Shown piece by piece: positions 25,854-35,904 of a DNA stretch of 64,000 bases. Each line of letters begins with the position of its first letter. Positions within the stretch are counted from its first letter, which is position 1. Both the position numbers and the translations under genes were made by a program. This DNA is from Bartonella sp. HY328 (GTDB lineage: Bacteria > Pseudomonadota > Alphaproteobacteria > Rhizobiales > Rhizobiaceae), in assembly GCF_025449335.1 (NCBI RefSeq), contig NZ_CP104883.1, positions 1,232,501-1,296,500 of the forward strand, given 5' to 3'. Below the pieces are notes generated by a model that was given only the letters and a program-made list of their open reading frames with translations, made no database searches and was not told the origin of the DNA.

Positions 25854-28800
25854 ATGAACCAAGAGGTCATGAATCTTTTCAATCCTCAGACGACAGCTCA
25901 GACATTCGATTCTATTCGAATTTCAATTGCTAGTCCTGAGAAGATTCTGTCCTGGTCTTATGGCGAGATCAAGAAGCCAGAGACCATTAATTACCGTACG
26001 TTTAAACCAGAACGTGACGGTCTTTTCTGCGCCCGTATTTTTGGCCCGATCAAAGATTATGAATGTCTTTGCGGCAAATATAAGCGTATGAAATATAAGG
26101 GCATTATTTGTGAAAAATGCGGCGTTGAAGTAACACTTTCACGCGTTCGTCGCGAACGTATGGGCCATATTGAGCTTGCAGCACCTGTAGCTCATATTTG
26201 GTTCTTGAAGTCACTGCCAAGTCGTATTGGTACTTTGCTTGATATGCCGTTAAAGGATATCGAGCGCGTACTTTATTTTGAAAACTACATCGTAACCGAA
26301 ACCGGTCTTACTTCATTGAAGCAACATCAATTGCTTTCTGAAGAAGAATATATGATGGCAGTTGATGAATTTGGTGAAGACCAGTTTACAGCTTTAATTG
26401 GTGCAGAAGCTATTTATGAGCTTTTGGCTTCAATGGAGCTTGAAAAAATTGCTGGTGATTTACGGGCTGAATTTGCCGAAACAACTTCTGAGTTAAAACA
26501 AAAGAAATTGTTGAAGCGCTCGAAAATCGTTGAAAACTTCCTTGAATCTGGTAATCGTCCTGAATGGATGATTATGAAAATCGTACCGGTTATCCCACCT
26601 GATTTGCGCCCATTGGTGCCACTTGATGGTGGTCGTTTTGCGACTTCAGATTTGAATGACCTTTATCGCCGCGTTATCAATCGTAACAATCGTTTGAAGC
26701 GTTTGATCGAATTGCGCGCACCTGGTATCATTATTCGCAACGAAAAGCGTATGCTTCAAGAAGCGGTTGATGCTTTGTTTGATAATGGTCGTCGTGGCCG
26801 CGTTATCACTGGCGCTAATAAGCGTCCGTTGAAATCGCTTTCTGATATGCTTAAGGGTAAGCAAGGTCGTTTCCGTCAAAACTTGCTCGGTAAACGCGTT
26901 GACTATTCAGGTCGTTCAGTTATCGTGACTGGTCCCGAACTTAAATTGCATCAATGTGGCTTGCCTAAAAAAATGGCGCTTGAATTGTTCAAGCCCTTTA
27001 TTTATGCGCGTCTTGATGCCAAGGGTTACTCTTCTACTGTGAAGCAGGCCAAGAAATTGGTGGAAAAAGAACGTCCTGAAGTTTGGGATATTCTTGACGA
27101 AGTTATTCGCGAGCATCCAGTTTTACTTAACCGTGCGCCAACCCTTCACCGTCTTGGTATTCAAGCATTTGAACCAGTTTTGATTGAAGGTAAAGCTATC
27201 CATCTTCATCCGCTTGTTTGTACAGCATTTAATGCTGACTTTGACGGCGATCAGATGGCTGTTCACGTTCCATTGTCGCTTGAAGCTCAGCTTGAAGCCC
27301 GCGTCTTGATGATGTCGACCAATAATATCTTGCACCCTGCAAATGGTGCGCCAATTATCGTTCCATCTCAGGATATGATTCTTGGTCTTTATTATCTTTC
27401 GATTAAAGCCGAGCGCGAGCCAGGTGAAGGCATGATTTTTGCTGATCAAGGTGAGTTAAGTCATGCTTTGGAAACCAAAGCTGTGACGCTGCATACCAAG
27501 ATTAAAGGTCGCTACAAGAATATTGATGAAAATGGCAATTGGGTATCAAAAGTTTATGATACAACGCCAGGTCGTCTTATTGTTGGTGAATTGCTGCCTA
27601 AAAATCCAAATGTCCAATTTGATATTGTCAACCAAGAATTGACTAAGAAAAATATCTCAAAGATGATTGACCACGTCTATCGTCATTGTGGACAGAAGGA
27701 AACAGTGATTTTCTGTGACCGTATCATGCAGCTTGGTTTTGCTCATGCATGTCGTGCCGGTATTTCGTTTGGTAAGGACGATATGGTCATTCCTGATAGC
27801 AAGGCGCGCCTTGTTGCTGAAACCGAAGCATTGGCAAAAGAATATGAGCAACAATATAATGATGGTTTGATTACTCAAGGTGAAAAATACAACAAGGTTG
27901 TTGACGCTTGGGGTAAATGTACAGACCGCGTTGCTGAAGAAATGATGAAGCGCATTCAGGCTGTTGAGTTTGATCCTGCAACGGGTCGTCAAAAACAGAT
28001 GAATTCGATTTATATGATGTCGCATTCGGGTGCTCGTGGTTCTGCAAACCAGATGAAGCAGCTTGGTGGTATGCGCGGTCTTATGGCTAAGCCTTCTGGT
28101 GAAATTATCGAAACTCCGATTATTTCAAACTTTAAAGAAGGCCTAACCGTGAATGAGTACTTCAACTCAACCCACGGAGCACGTAAAGGTCTTGCTGATA
28201 CGGCGCTTAAAACTGCTAACTCTGGTTACTTGACACGTCGTCTTGTAGATGTTGCACAAGATGCAATCATTTCGCAAGTGGATTGCGGCACTGTTAAGGG
28301 CCTCACCATGCAGCCAATCGTCGATGCGGGTCAGATCGTTGCGTCGATCGGTCAGCGCGTGCTTGGTCGTACAGCCTTGCTTGACATTCTTCATCCAATT
28401 TCGGGTGAAATCATTGTTGAAGCTGGCCGCATGATTGAAGAGGCAGACGTTGCCAAGATTGAAGAAGCTGGTATTCAAACCATTCAGATCCGTTCAGCCC
28501 TTACCTGTGAAACACGTTATGGTGTTTGCGCTAAGTGTTACGGTCGCGATCTTGCACGTGGTACACCGGTTAACCAAGGTGAAGCTGTTGGCGTTATCGC
28601 TGCGCAGTCGATTGGTGAACCAGGTACCCAGCTAACCATGCGTACCTTCCACTTGGGTGGTACAGCGCAGGTTGTCGATTCTTCTTATCTTGAAGCTTCT
28701 TATGAAGGTCATGTTGAATTGCGTAACCGCAATGTTGTTCGTAACTCCGAAGGTAATTTGGTAGTTATGGGCCGTAACATGGCTGTGCTTATTAAGGATG

Positions 28801-30062
28801 CAACAGGTAAGGAACGCGCATCGCATCGTGTGTCATACGGCTCTCATTTGTTTGTTGATGATGGTGATGTGGTAAAACGCGGTCAACGCTTGGCCGAGTG
28901 GGATCCATATACCCGTCCAATCTTAACTGAAGTTGATGGTTATATCGGCTTTGAAGACATGATCGATGGTCTTTCTGTTACAGAAACCGCCGATGAGTCT
29001 ACAGGTATTACCAAGCGTCAGGTTATTGATTGGCGTGCAAATCCACGCGGCGCAGAATTGAAGCCTGCAATTATCCTTACCGATAAGAAGGGTAAAATTG
29101 CAAAGCTTGCTCGTGGTGGTGAAGCTCGTTACATGGTGTCTATGGCAACGATTTTATCAGTTGAGCCTGGAGCCCATGTACAAGCGGGTGATGTTATTGC
29201 CCGTCTGCCAATGGAAAGCACCAAGACTAAGGATATTACCGGTGGTCTTCCACGCGTTGCTGAATTGTTTGAAGCACGCCGTCCAAAAGACCATGCGGTT
29301 ATCGCTGAAATCAGTGGTACAATCCGCTTTGCACGTGATTATAAGAACAAACGTCGTATTCTTATTGAGCCAGATGATAATACAGAAGAGCCAGCAGAAT
29401 ATTTGATCCCTAAAGGTAAGCCTTTCCACTTCCAGGATGGTGATCAGATCGAAAAGGGCGATTATGTACTTGATGGTAATCCAGCACCGCATGACATCCT
29501 TGCAATTAAGGGTGTTGAAGCTTTGGCTTCTTATCTCGTAAACGAGGTTCAAGAAGTTTATCGCTTACAGGGCGTGTTGATTAACGATAAGCACATTGAA
29601 GTTATCGTGCGTCAGATGTTGCAGAAGGTTGAAATTACTCAATCTGGTGAATCTGGTTATATCGTTGGTGATCATGTCGATCGTATCGAACTTGAAGAAG
29701 TTAATGAACGCTTGATTGAAGAAGGTAAAGCACCTGCACTTGGTAATCCAGTTCTACTCGGTATTACTAAGGCATCCTTGCAAACACCTTCCTTTATCTC
29801 GGCTGCTTCCTTCCAGGAAACAACTCGTGTTCTTACTGAAGCTTCAGTTGCAGGTAAGATTGATACATTGCAAGGATTGAAGGAAAACATCATTGTTGGC
29901 CGCCTTATTCCTGCAGGTACTGGTGGTAGCATGGCACAAATCCGCCGCATTGCTACAACTCGTGATGATCTTATTGTTGACGAGCGTCGCAAATCAACTG
30001 GCGCGGAAACAGCAAGTGCAATGCTTACCGATATGACTGAAAACGCATCTGCTGCGGAATAG
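25854..30062 (+). CDS. rpoC: DNA-directed RNA polymerase beta' subunit
   Basis: 1402 residues from ATG 25854 (MNQEVMNLFNPQ) after AAGGAG; ORF upstream to 25830 ignored. The N-terminal zinc site is CLCGKYKRMKYKGIICEKCG. The catalytic magnesium motif NADFDGDQMA is near residue 460. The second zinc site is CETRYGVCAKC with the trigger-loop region QSIGEPGTQLTMRTFHLGG. Length is normal and the reading frame is intact. It forms the core enzyme with RpoB. Confidence 0.98.
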   Translation: MNQEVMNLFNPQTTAQTFDSIRISIASPEKILSWSYGEIKKPETINYRTFKPERDGLFCARIFGPIKDYECLCGKYKRMKYKGIICEKCGVEVTLSRVRRERMGHIELAAPVAHIWFLKSLPSRIGTLLDMPLKDIERVLYFENYIVTETGLTSLKQHQLLSEEEYMMAVDEFGEDQFTALIGAEAIYELLASMELEKIAGDLRAEFAETTSELKQKKLLKRSKIVENFLESGNRPEWMIMKIVPVIPPDLRPLVPLDGGRFATSDLNDLYRRVINRNNRLKRLIELRAPGIIIRNEKRMLQEAVDALFDNGRRGRVITGANKRPLKSLSDMLKGKQGRFRQNLLGKRVDYSGRSVIVTGPELKLHQCGLPKKMALELFKPFIYARLDAKGYSSTVKQAKKLVEKERPEVWDILDEVIREHPVLLNRAPTLHRLGIQAFEPVLIEGKAIHLHPLVCTAFNADFDGDQMAVHVPLSLEAQLEARVLMMSTNNILHPANGAPIIVPSQDMILGLYYLSIKAEREPGEGMIFADQGELSHALETKAVTLHTKIKGRYKNIDENGNWVSKVYDTTPGRLIVGELLPKNPNVQFDIVNQELTKKNISKMIDHVYRHCGQKETVIFCDRIMQLGFAHACRAGISFGKDDMVIPDSKARLVAETEALAKEYEQQYNDGLITQGEKYNKVVDAWGKCTDRVAEEMMKRIQAVEFDPATGRQKQMNSIYMMSHSGARGSANQMKQLGGMRGLMAKPSGEIIETPIISNFKEGLTVNEYFNSTHGARKGLADTALKTANSGYLTRRLVDVAQDAIISQVDCGTVKGLTMQPIVDAGQIVASIGQRVLGRTALLDILHPISGEIIVEAGRMIEEADVAKIEEAGIQTIQIRSALTCETRYGVCAKCYGRDLARGTPVNQGEAVGVIAAQSIGEPGTQLTMRTFHLGGTAQVVDSSYLEASYEGHVELRNRNVVRNSEGNLVVMGRNMAVLIKDATGKERASHRVSYGSHLFVDDGDVVKRGQRLAEWDPYTRPILTEVDGYIGFEDMIDGLSVTETADESTGITKRQVIDWRANPRGAELKPAIILTDKKGKIAKLARGGEARYMVSMATILSVEPGAHVQAGDVIARLPMESTKTKDITGGLPRVAELFEARRPKDHAVIAEISGTIRFARDYKNKRRILIEPDDNTEEPAEYLIPKGKPFHFQDGDQIEKGDYVLDGNPAPHDILAIKGVEALASYLVNEVQEVYRLQGVLINDKHIEVIVRQMLQKVEITQSGESGYIVGDHVDRIELEEVNERLIEEGKAPALGNPVLLGITKASLQTPSFISAASFQETTRVLTEASVAGKIDTLQGLKENIIVGRLIPAGTGGSMAQIRRIATTRDDLIVDERRKSTGAETASAMLTDMTENASAAE

Positions 30063-30083
30063 GTTTTATTGATTTAAAAAAAT

Positions 30084-30122
30084 AAAGCCCGCTTTTGGTT
30101 AACAAAAGCGGGCTTTTCTTTT
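30084..30122 (+). terminator. Terminator of rpoC
   Basis: AAAGCCCGCTTTTG pairs perfectly with CAAAAGCGGGCTTT around GTTAA, followed by TCTTTTATT. It ends the rpoBC unit. Confidence 0.92.
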
Positions 30123-30603
30123 ATTAGGTAATGGTTTTCATATATGCGCGATTACTGAAAGACATTATTATTTTGATACGTGAAATAAAGAAAAAAGCAG
30201 CTTTAAAATCATGCAATATTTTCAATGTCGATACGACAAGATTGTAATTAAGATGAGCAAGCCATCTAAATCATTATCGAATGAAAATTTTTAGCCACAT
30301 GGCAAAAAGGGCAGGGGCACAAAAGATGGCGAAACTCTTGTGATGCTATGGTAACCAATAGCAATACTAAACAGAAGGCAATCGCATTGCTTTGTTTATG
30401 GTGTATAATATTAATTAGCTGCTTGGAAATTTGCATCACTCGTAACATTTTAGGGATGCTTATAGATACGAGCCAACAACAAAAAGAGTATAGCTATTCT
30501 TACCAAGAGATTTTTATCTATCACTACCCTTGAGGTGATAATGTTAAAATAATAATCTTATTGTGGTCTTTTTTAACTATATGTTTAATGCGGTCTTTGA
30601 TAT
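30123..30603. other. Intergenic region after rpoC; one doubtful small frame
   Basis: About 480 bases between convergent rpoC and the Crp-type gene. An ATG at 30348 opens 61 residues with one hydrophobic stretch (AIALLCLWCIILISCLEICI) up to 30533, but it lacks a ribosome-binding site and has AT-driven codons. I would not annotate it as a gene. Nothing else seen. Confidence 0.3.
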
Positions 30604-31308
30604 TTATTGCGGCTCAATTTTATCGATTAAGGGGTCAGGTCGGGCAAAAAGTTCAAGCTTATGCATGTCAACAAAAACAACACGAGACCCATCGACTTTG
30701 ATACCATGTTTGGCAAGTTGTGAAAATGAACGAGAGAGGTTTTCAGCTGTCATGCCAAGGTAGCGCGCAATTAACCGCTTTTCACATGGTAAATCAATGA
30801 AATGGGTTTGATTTTGCTGTTTGGCAAATTTGATGAGAAAATTGGCCAACCGTTCAGATGATGAGCGTAATTTTTGGTTTTTGAGTTCTTTAACAGTATG
30901 ACGATAGCGTTTTGCCAATTCGCGGACAACGGCACGCATAAAGGTTATATCTTCTTCAATGGCTTGGCGAACTTGTTCTGCAGGTATCATCAGCACTGTA
31001 GCATCGCTTAAAGTCCGCGCTGATTGCAGGCAAACATCGTCATTTAAAACCGCTGCTAAAATGAAAAGGCCGACTGGTTCAACAATATCAAGGATGGTTT
31101 GTTTTTCCTCTGTATAGGAAAACATCTCGATATTACCCTCGATTAAGATATATAAAAAATCAGCACGTTGATTTTGATGAATTAAAACAACGCCTTCTGG
31201 AAAATTTTGTAAAAAGCCGCCATTGATCAATGATTGAAAGGTTTCTTCTTTCACATTGGCAAATAATTCTAATTGCCTGACGGCTGCAATATCCTCGGGC
31301 CTCATCAT
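30604..31308 (-). CDS. Crp/Fnr-family transcriptional regulator (FtrB-like), no Fe-S ligands
   Basis: 234 residues. The cyclic-nucleotide-binding-like domain covers about 15-130 (GVVLIHQNQRADFLYILIEG, VGLFILAAVLND). A winged helix-turn-helix lies at about 165-215 with RLIARYLGMTAENLSRSFSQL. ENLSR in the recognition helix is FNR-like, predicting TTGAT-type half-sites. The N-terminal cysteine cluster of FNR is absent, so it does not sense oxygen through a 4Fe-4S cluster. The general layout recalls the FtrB group of rhizobial regulators. ATG 31308 or 31305 starts it. The AT-rich 250 bases upstream carry its promoter. Ligand unknown. Confidence 0.82.
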   Translation of the reverse strand: MMRPEDIAAVRQLELFANVKEETFQSLINGGFLQNFPEGVVLIHQNQRADFLYILIEGNIEMFSYTEEKQTILDIVEPVGLFILAAVLNDDVCLQSARTLSDATVLMIPAEQVRQAIEEDITFMRAVVRELAKRYRHTVKELKNQKLRSSSERLANFLIKFAKQQNQTHFIDLPCEKRLIARYLGMTAENLSRSFSQLAKHGIKVDGSRVVFVDMHKLELFARPDPLIDKIEPQ

Positions 31309-31558
31309 TCATCCTTTTACATTGTAATTTAAATGATAATATGAAAATTACAATATTAGTTTAACAAGAACGCTTATTCCTCCTTGTTTTACAATATCAC
31401 AATCATATTTAAAAGTGTTTTTGTTCTATTTTGGTAAACAAAAATATACTTTCACTTATTTGTTGTGATGGTATTTTAAAATAAATTTCAAATATTTATA
31501 TAGTATTTTATTATAACATTTTTTTATAAATTTGAAAAATTTTCTGATTTTATTGTTT

Positions 31559-32059
31559 TTATGAGAAAAAAACTTTCACGATATAGGGGCCTGCTCCCCA
31601 AACAAGTGTCCAAGCTGCGGATCCGATAATATTAGCAGCGAGAAATTTATGAAATGTCATGCCGCCTGATCCTGCAATGATGCCATTTAATTGTCGAGCA
31701 ATTACAATAAATCTTGCGGTTGCAACAAAGAAAAAACCTTTTTGGTTGAGTTGGTTTTCAAATTTATCTAGCCGCTCTGGTGTCAGTTTAATCAAATAGC
31801 CATAGCGCAACAAAAGATTTTTACCACCGAAATGACCGATTGCATATCCAGTACAATCGCCAAGGACACTTCCCAAAAAACAAGCTAATAATAAACCAGG
31901 CAAACTTAGCTTGCCAGCTGCGGCGAGCAGTGATCCAACCACTAATCCGCTTTCGCCAGGTAAAGGTAGCCCTAAGGATTCAAAATACAGAATAAAGAAA
32001 TAGGCGACTATTCCATAGTGTTGAATATAGGTTTCTAGCCAAATTTCAATTGCGTGCAT
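31559..32059 (-). CDS. DedA-family integral membrane protein
   Basis: 166 residues. Family marks are FILYFESLGLPLPGESGLVVGSLLAA near the N-terminus, FLGSVLGDCTGYAIGHFGGK with the glycine motif, and ATARFIVIARQLNGIIAGSGGM, the arginine motif of the proposed ion/lipid site. Four to five hydrophobic segments. DedA/Tvp38 proteins act as lipid flippases or support proton-motive force; undecaprenyl-phosphate recycling is known for some members. It is shorter than E. coli DedA paralogues (about 200) but complete. The substrate here is unknown. Confidence 0.88.
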   Translation of the reverse strand: MHAIEIWLETYIQHYGIVAYFFILYFESLGLPLPGESGLVVGSLLAAAGKLSLPGLLLACFLGSVLGDCTGYAIGHFGGKNLLLRYGYLIKLTPERLDKFENQLNQKGFFFVATARFIVIARQLNGIIAGSGGMTFHKFLAANIIGSAAWTLVWGAGPYIVKVFFS

Positions 32060-32699
32060 TGTTTACTCTATCAAGTTGTTACTGTATTTTTGGCAAAATT
32101 GATGGGTATTGGTGAACTCAACAATCTCATAGTATTTTGAAGGCGTCTATCTATTGATTAAGTGATTGCGCGCCTTAATCTTCGGTTTTAGCGCATGGTC
32201 GACAAGTGGAAGTTGATTTAGCTTCTGACCCTTATTGCTCTAAAAATGTCTTTACATCATTGAAAGCTATATTGATTGGTCGTTTATCATACTAAAAATA
32301 AATTCGGCATATGTTCAGTTTTCTTTTTTAATAGAGTGCTAACATGGATTTTGAAATGCACTTATTTGTGAGTTTTAATTGCTGAAACCTTTAAAATTGT
32401 TTTTAGCGCTATATTTTTTATTTTGTTGTCCGTGCTTCGTTATTTTTGCAAGTTTTTGCAAAGCATATTTTCAAATATCCGTTAAGGCTTGTTATCGCAT
32501 TTAATGTTTTTGAAAAGAAAAAACTATTATCGCTTAAGTGTTTGTTTATGAATGTTATTTATACTTTATGAATAAAAGTTAAGCTAAAGTTAAGAAAATG
32601 CTGGACATAGCAAATCAGTTTTGATTCATTGCGGCTATTCAAGTGCTGTATATGCGAATCAGTTGCAGTGATTTCTAATCTTTGGAAGAGGGGCCGGCT
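32060..32699. other. Divergent intergenic region before the PleC-like kinase
   Basis: About 640 AT-rich bases. A stretch near 32190-32300 reads for some 35 codons like a protein remnant but has no start. No RNA or repeat was recognised. Promoters of both neighbours should lie here. Confidence 0.35.
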
Positions 32700-35000
32700 A
32701 TGGCAAGAATGGACGCGTTGGACGCGGCCAAGGGAGCGTTTGCTGATAAAAAAAAGCCGATAAAGAAGCGGCTTGATATGTCAGCGCATGTGAACCTTGT
32801 TTCAGGTCCAGCCTATAAGCGTTTGTTACGAATGGAGCCGTGGATGCGGCGTTCTATTCCTTTGCTTATTGCTTTTTTTCTTATTATTTTAGCACTTGTT
32901 CGTGGTCTTTCGCTTTATGAGTGGCGTGTTGGCATTGAAAGCAGCTCCCGTGCAGCCTTAACCCTTTCAACCGGTCATATAGCCTCCGCCATAGATCGTG
33001 CTGCCTCAATGAATAGTGCGGCAAAGGGCAAATTATCAAATGCAGCGTTGCAAGATATTTTATTGCGTTTTCGCAGTGCAAGTTTAGTTAATCCCTCAGC
33101 TGTTATCGCAATTGTTGATCGAGATGGTGTAGTTGTTGCGGCATCTGGTTTTGAGCCTTTGATCGGTAAGCCTTTATCGGAGCAAGTAAGTGATGCACAG
33201 GCTTTGTTTGTAATGGGGGCAGGGGCTGGTATCATGGATATTGCTGTCAATAATGAACCAGCCTACGCCGCAGTGAGCGAAACTCCCGCTTATGGTATTT
33301 TTGTTGCCCTCTCTCAACAAAAAATGTTGGCTGATTGGCGCAAGACCCTATCGCTTAATATTACTTTGTTTGCCGGTACGGTCGGGGTGATGCTGGCTAT
33401 TCTTTACGCTTATTTTAGTCAAGCAACAAGAGCTCGTGATGCTGATGCTATCGCTGACCGTATCCAGCAGCGTATTGATACGGCGATGGTGCGTGGTCGT
33501 TGTGGCTTGTGGGATTGGGATGTTGCGCGAGGCCGCATTTACTGGTCGCGTTCCATGTATGAAATGCTAGGCTATCGCTCCTATGATGCCTTGCTTTCTG
33601 TATCCGAGGTAGCAGCAATTGTTGATCCTAATGATTTTGATCTTTATGATGTTGCCCGCCGTGCGATGAATGGTGAGATGGATCATATTGATGTAAACGT
33701 GCCTATGCGCCATAGCGATGGGCACTATGTCTGGATGCGTATCCGCGCCGAAGTTGCAGGATATGATGAGCCGCATCTTGTCGGCATTTCCTTTGATGTT
33801 AGCGAGCAACATCAATTTGCAGAACAAACCGCAAAGGCTGACCGACGTATTCGCGATGCGATTGAAAATATTTCAGAAGCATTTGTGCTTTGGGATGCTG
33901 ATGGTCGGTTGGTTATGTCGAATAGTAAATATAGAGAACATGCTGCCCTATCTGCCAATCTTTTGGTTCCCGGCGCTTCTCGTGCTTATATCGAGGCACA
34001 AGCCCGTGCTCCGGTTCTTGAGACTGTGCTTGAAAATGATGAAGAGGGCAATACAGCTTATGAGCGTAAGCTCCATGATGGTAAGTGGTTAAAGGTTAAT
34101 GAGCGGCGCACTGAGGACGGTGGTTTTGTTTCAGTGGGTACGGATATTTCAGCCCTTAAAGAAGCTGCCCAAAAATCTATTGATGCACAAAAACGCTTGT
34201 ATAATTTTGTCAATGAGCTGCGTACATCGCGTACTGCCCAAAAACAAAAAACTGAGCAAGTTTCGCTTCTTAATGAGCAGTTGAAAGAGGAAAAGGATCG
34301 CGCTGAAAGTGCAAACCGCGCCAAATCTGAGTTTTTAGCCAATATGTCCCATGAATTGCGCACGCCCTTAAATGCAATTATCGGTTTTTCACAGATGATG
34401 AGTGCTGGAACCTTTGGGCCGCTCGGCAATGAACGCTATAATGAATATATGGAAGATATTACCAAGTCTGGTACACATCTATTGACATTGATTAATGATA
34501 TTTTAGATATGTCTAAAATTGAAGCTGGTCGTTTCTCTATTGATCGTGAGCAGCTTGATGCTGCAACGGTTATGAATGATACTTTGCGTATTATGGCAAT
34601 TACTGCACAGGAAAAACATGTGGCATTGGCAGCTAAAGTATCACAAACCATGCCAATGCATGCAGATAGTCGCGCTTTAAAGCAGATTTTCTTAAATCTT
34701 GTATCCAATGCGGTAAAGTTTACACCTGCTGGTGGTCATGTATCTGTTCATAGTTCTATTAAAAACAAAATGTTGTTTGTAACGATAGCAGATAGTGGGG
34801 TGGGGATTCCAAAGGCGGCCTTAAATAAATTAGGGCAGCCATTTGAACAGGTAGAAAATCAGTTTACTAAAACCCATACTGGGTCTGGTCTTGGCCTTGC
34901 TATTTCGCGTTCATTGATTGAATTACATGGTGGTACGTTGCGCATTTTCTCACGCGAGGGCAAGGGTACTATCGTAAGCTTACGCATGCCAGTGAAGTAA
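32700..35000 (+). CDS. pleC: Membrane sensor histidine kinase of the PleC/DivJ group
   Basis: 766 residues from ATG 32700, 6 bases after GGAAGAGGGG. TTG 32682 is in frame but includes that site. Two transmembrane segments (about 45-65 and 210-230 of the product) frame a periplasmic sensor part. PAS-type domains follow (CGLWDWDVARGRIYWSRSMY, then AFVLWDADGRLVMSNSKY), then a coiled coil and the kinase core: EFLANMSHELRTPLNAIIGF with histidine near 551, FLNLVSNAVKFTPAGG, DSGVGIPKAALNKLG and TGSGLGLAIS. The extended H-box matches kinases that act on DivK, PleD and CtrA control, that is, asymmetric cell cycle regulation. PleC is favoured by size and topology; other PdhS/DivJ homologues cannot be excluded. 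Confidence 0.8.
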   Translation: MARMDALDAAKGAFADKKKPIKKRLDMSAHVNLVSGPAYKRLLRMEPWMRRSIPLLIAFFLIILALVRGLSLYEWRVGIESSSRAALTLSTGHIASAIDRAASMNSAAKGKLSNAALQDILLRFRSASLVNPSAVIAIVDRDGVVVAASGFEPLIGKPLSEQVSDAQALFVMGAGAGIMDIAVNNEPAYAAVSETPAYGIFVALSQQKMLADWRKTLSLNITLFAGTVGVMLAILYAYFSQATRARDADAIADRIQQRIDTAMVRGRCGLWDWDVARGRIYWSRSMYEMLGYRSYDALLSVSEVAAIVDPNDFDLYDVARRAMNGEMDHIDVNVPMRHSDGHYVWMRIRAEVAGYDEPHLVGISFDVSEQHQFAEQTAKADRRIRDAIENISEAFVLWDADGRLVMSNSKYREHAALSANLLVPGASRAYIEAQARAPVLETVLENDEEGNTAYERKLHDGKWLKVNERRTEDGGFVSVGTDISALKEAAQKSIDAQKRLYNFVNELRTSRTAQKQKTEQVSLLNEQLKEEKDRAESANRAKSEFLANMSHELRTPLNAIIGFSQMMSAGTFGPLGNERYNEYMEDITKSGTHLLTLINDILDMSKIEAGRFSIDREQLDAATVMNDTLRIMAITAQEKHVALAAKVSQTMPMHADSRALKQIFLNLVSNAVKFTPAGGHVSVHSSIKNKMLFVTIADSGVGIPKAALNKLGQPFEQVENQFTKTHTGSGLGLAISRSLIELHGGTLRIFSREGKGTIVSLRMPVK

Positions 35001-35188
35001 ACACTCTTTTATCAGGCTTTTACAAGGTTTGCTGCTTGGGTTATCTGTTGAGTGTGTTAGGCCGCGAATGGGCTATCAAATTTACTGCCTCCTTGTATAA
35101 ATCAAAGAAAAGCCAATAGGCAATGTTTGATATTGATAGACAGCATCAATAATTTCGCTTATGGTTTTCGCATCATGTGGGTGGTGCT

Positions 35189-35653
35189 ATGAAGATAAAA
35201 AAAATTCTACCATTTTTTGCTTTAACCGTTTTATTGGTTTCCTGTGGGACGATGTCCCATACATCGTTATTCAAGCCAGGTGCGACGCTTGCACAAAAGC
35301 AAGGCGATCTTGATCGCTGTAAAATAGCATCATTTAAACAAGTGCCAGCAGAGTTAAGTACAACCGTTAATGGTGGGTTTTATGACCCAGGTTATGTGAG
35401 TTGTGTTGGTACTGGCGGTGGCGGTGCTTTTTGTCGTAGAGTTGGCGGTGTTTATATTCCACCAACTTATTCAACTGTTGATCGCAATGAAAACTTGCGC
35501 TGGCGTTATGTGCAAGGTTGTTTAAAGCAGAAGGGTTATGATGTCATTACCAATTTGCGTCCATGTACAAATGACGCGCAAAAGCAGCAGGCATTAGCCG
35601 CCAAAAACATTAGTGATCTCGTCTGTAATCCTGATTCTAGTCTAGATTATTGA
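35189..35653 (+). CDS. Small cysteine-rich lipoprotein
   Basis: 154 residues from ATG 35189; GTG 35177 is in frame but precedes the natural signal peptide. MKIKKILPFFALTVLLVSCG is a type II signal with lipobox LVSC, so the mature protein is lipid-anchored at a cysteine. The mature part has several more cysteines (DRCK, YVSCVG, FCRRVG, QGCLKQ, RPCTND, LVCNP), likely disulfide-bonded, and a Gly-rich middle. The motif NENLRWRYVQGCLKQKGYDV is reminiscent of rhizobial small outer-membrane lipoproteins of unknown role. The family is not named. Confidence 0.75.
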   Translation: MKIKKILPFFALTVLLVSCGTMSHTSLFKPGATLAQKQGDLDRCKIASFKQVPAELSTTVNGGFYDPGYVSCVGTGGGGAFCRRVGGVYIPPTYSTVDRNENLRWRYVQGCLKQKGYDVITNLRPCTNDAQKQQALAAKNISDLVCNPDSSLDY

Positions 35654-35686
35654 TTGAATTGGCTTGTTGTTTGGATTTTGAATAAA

Positions 35687-35727
35687 GCGAGCTGAGTGGG
35701 TAGGCGTGACTTAATTTGTCAGCTCGC
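35687..35727 (+). promoter_or_regulatory. Inverted repeat between the lipoprotein gene and guaA
   Basis: GCGAGCTGA (35687-35695) and TCAGCTCGC (35719-35727) are perfect complements 23 bases apart, 34 bases after the lipoprotein stop and about 180 before guaA. There is no T-tract. It may be a weak terminator of the upstream gene or a leader structure. Confidence 0.35.
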
Positions 35728-35904
35728 ATATGTTTAATGTTTATTGTTTGTCAAATCGATTATGAGCCTTTTGCCTACGCTAAAGTTCTCGTCCTATGTT
35801 TTGGCTATGTCAAACAATCGTCTTAATGTGGATTTCTACAAATGTGATAGAATATTGCCATTATGACAATTGCATTTTTTGCTAAAATTCATTAATTGCT
35901 ATGC

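Noticed and set aside
22741..29992. Many long minus-strand open frames inside rpoB and rpoC
   Set aside because: Shadows of strongly biased codons in essential genes; no ribosome-binding sites and no protein-like patterns.
30348..30533. 61-residue frame with one hydrophobic segment
   Set aside because: No ribosome-binding site and poor codon use; reported only as part of the spacer.
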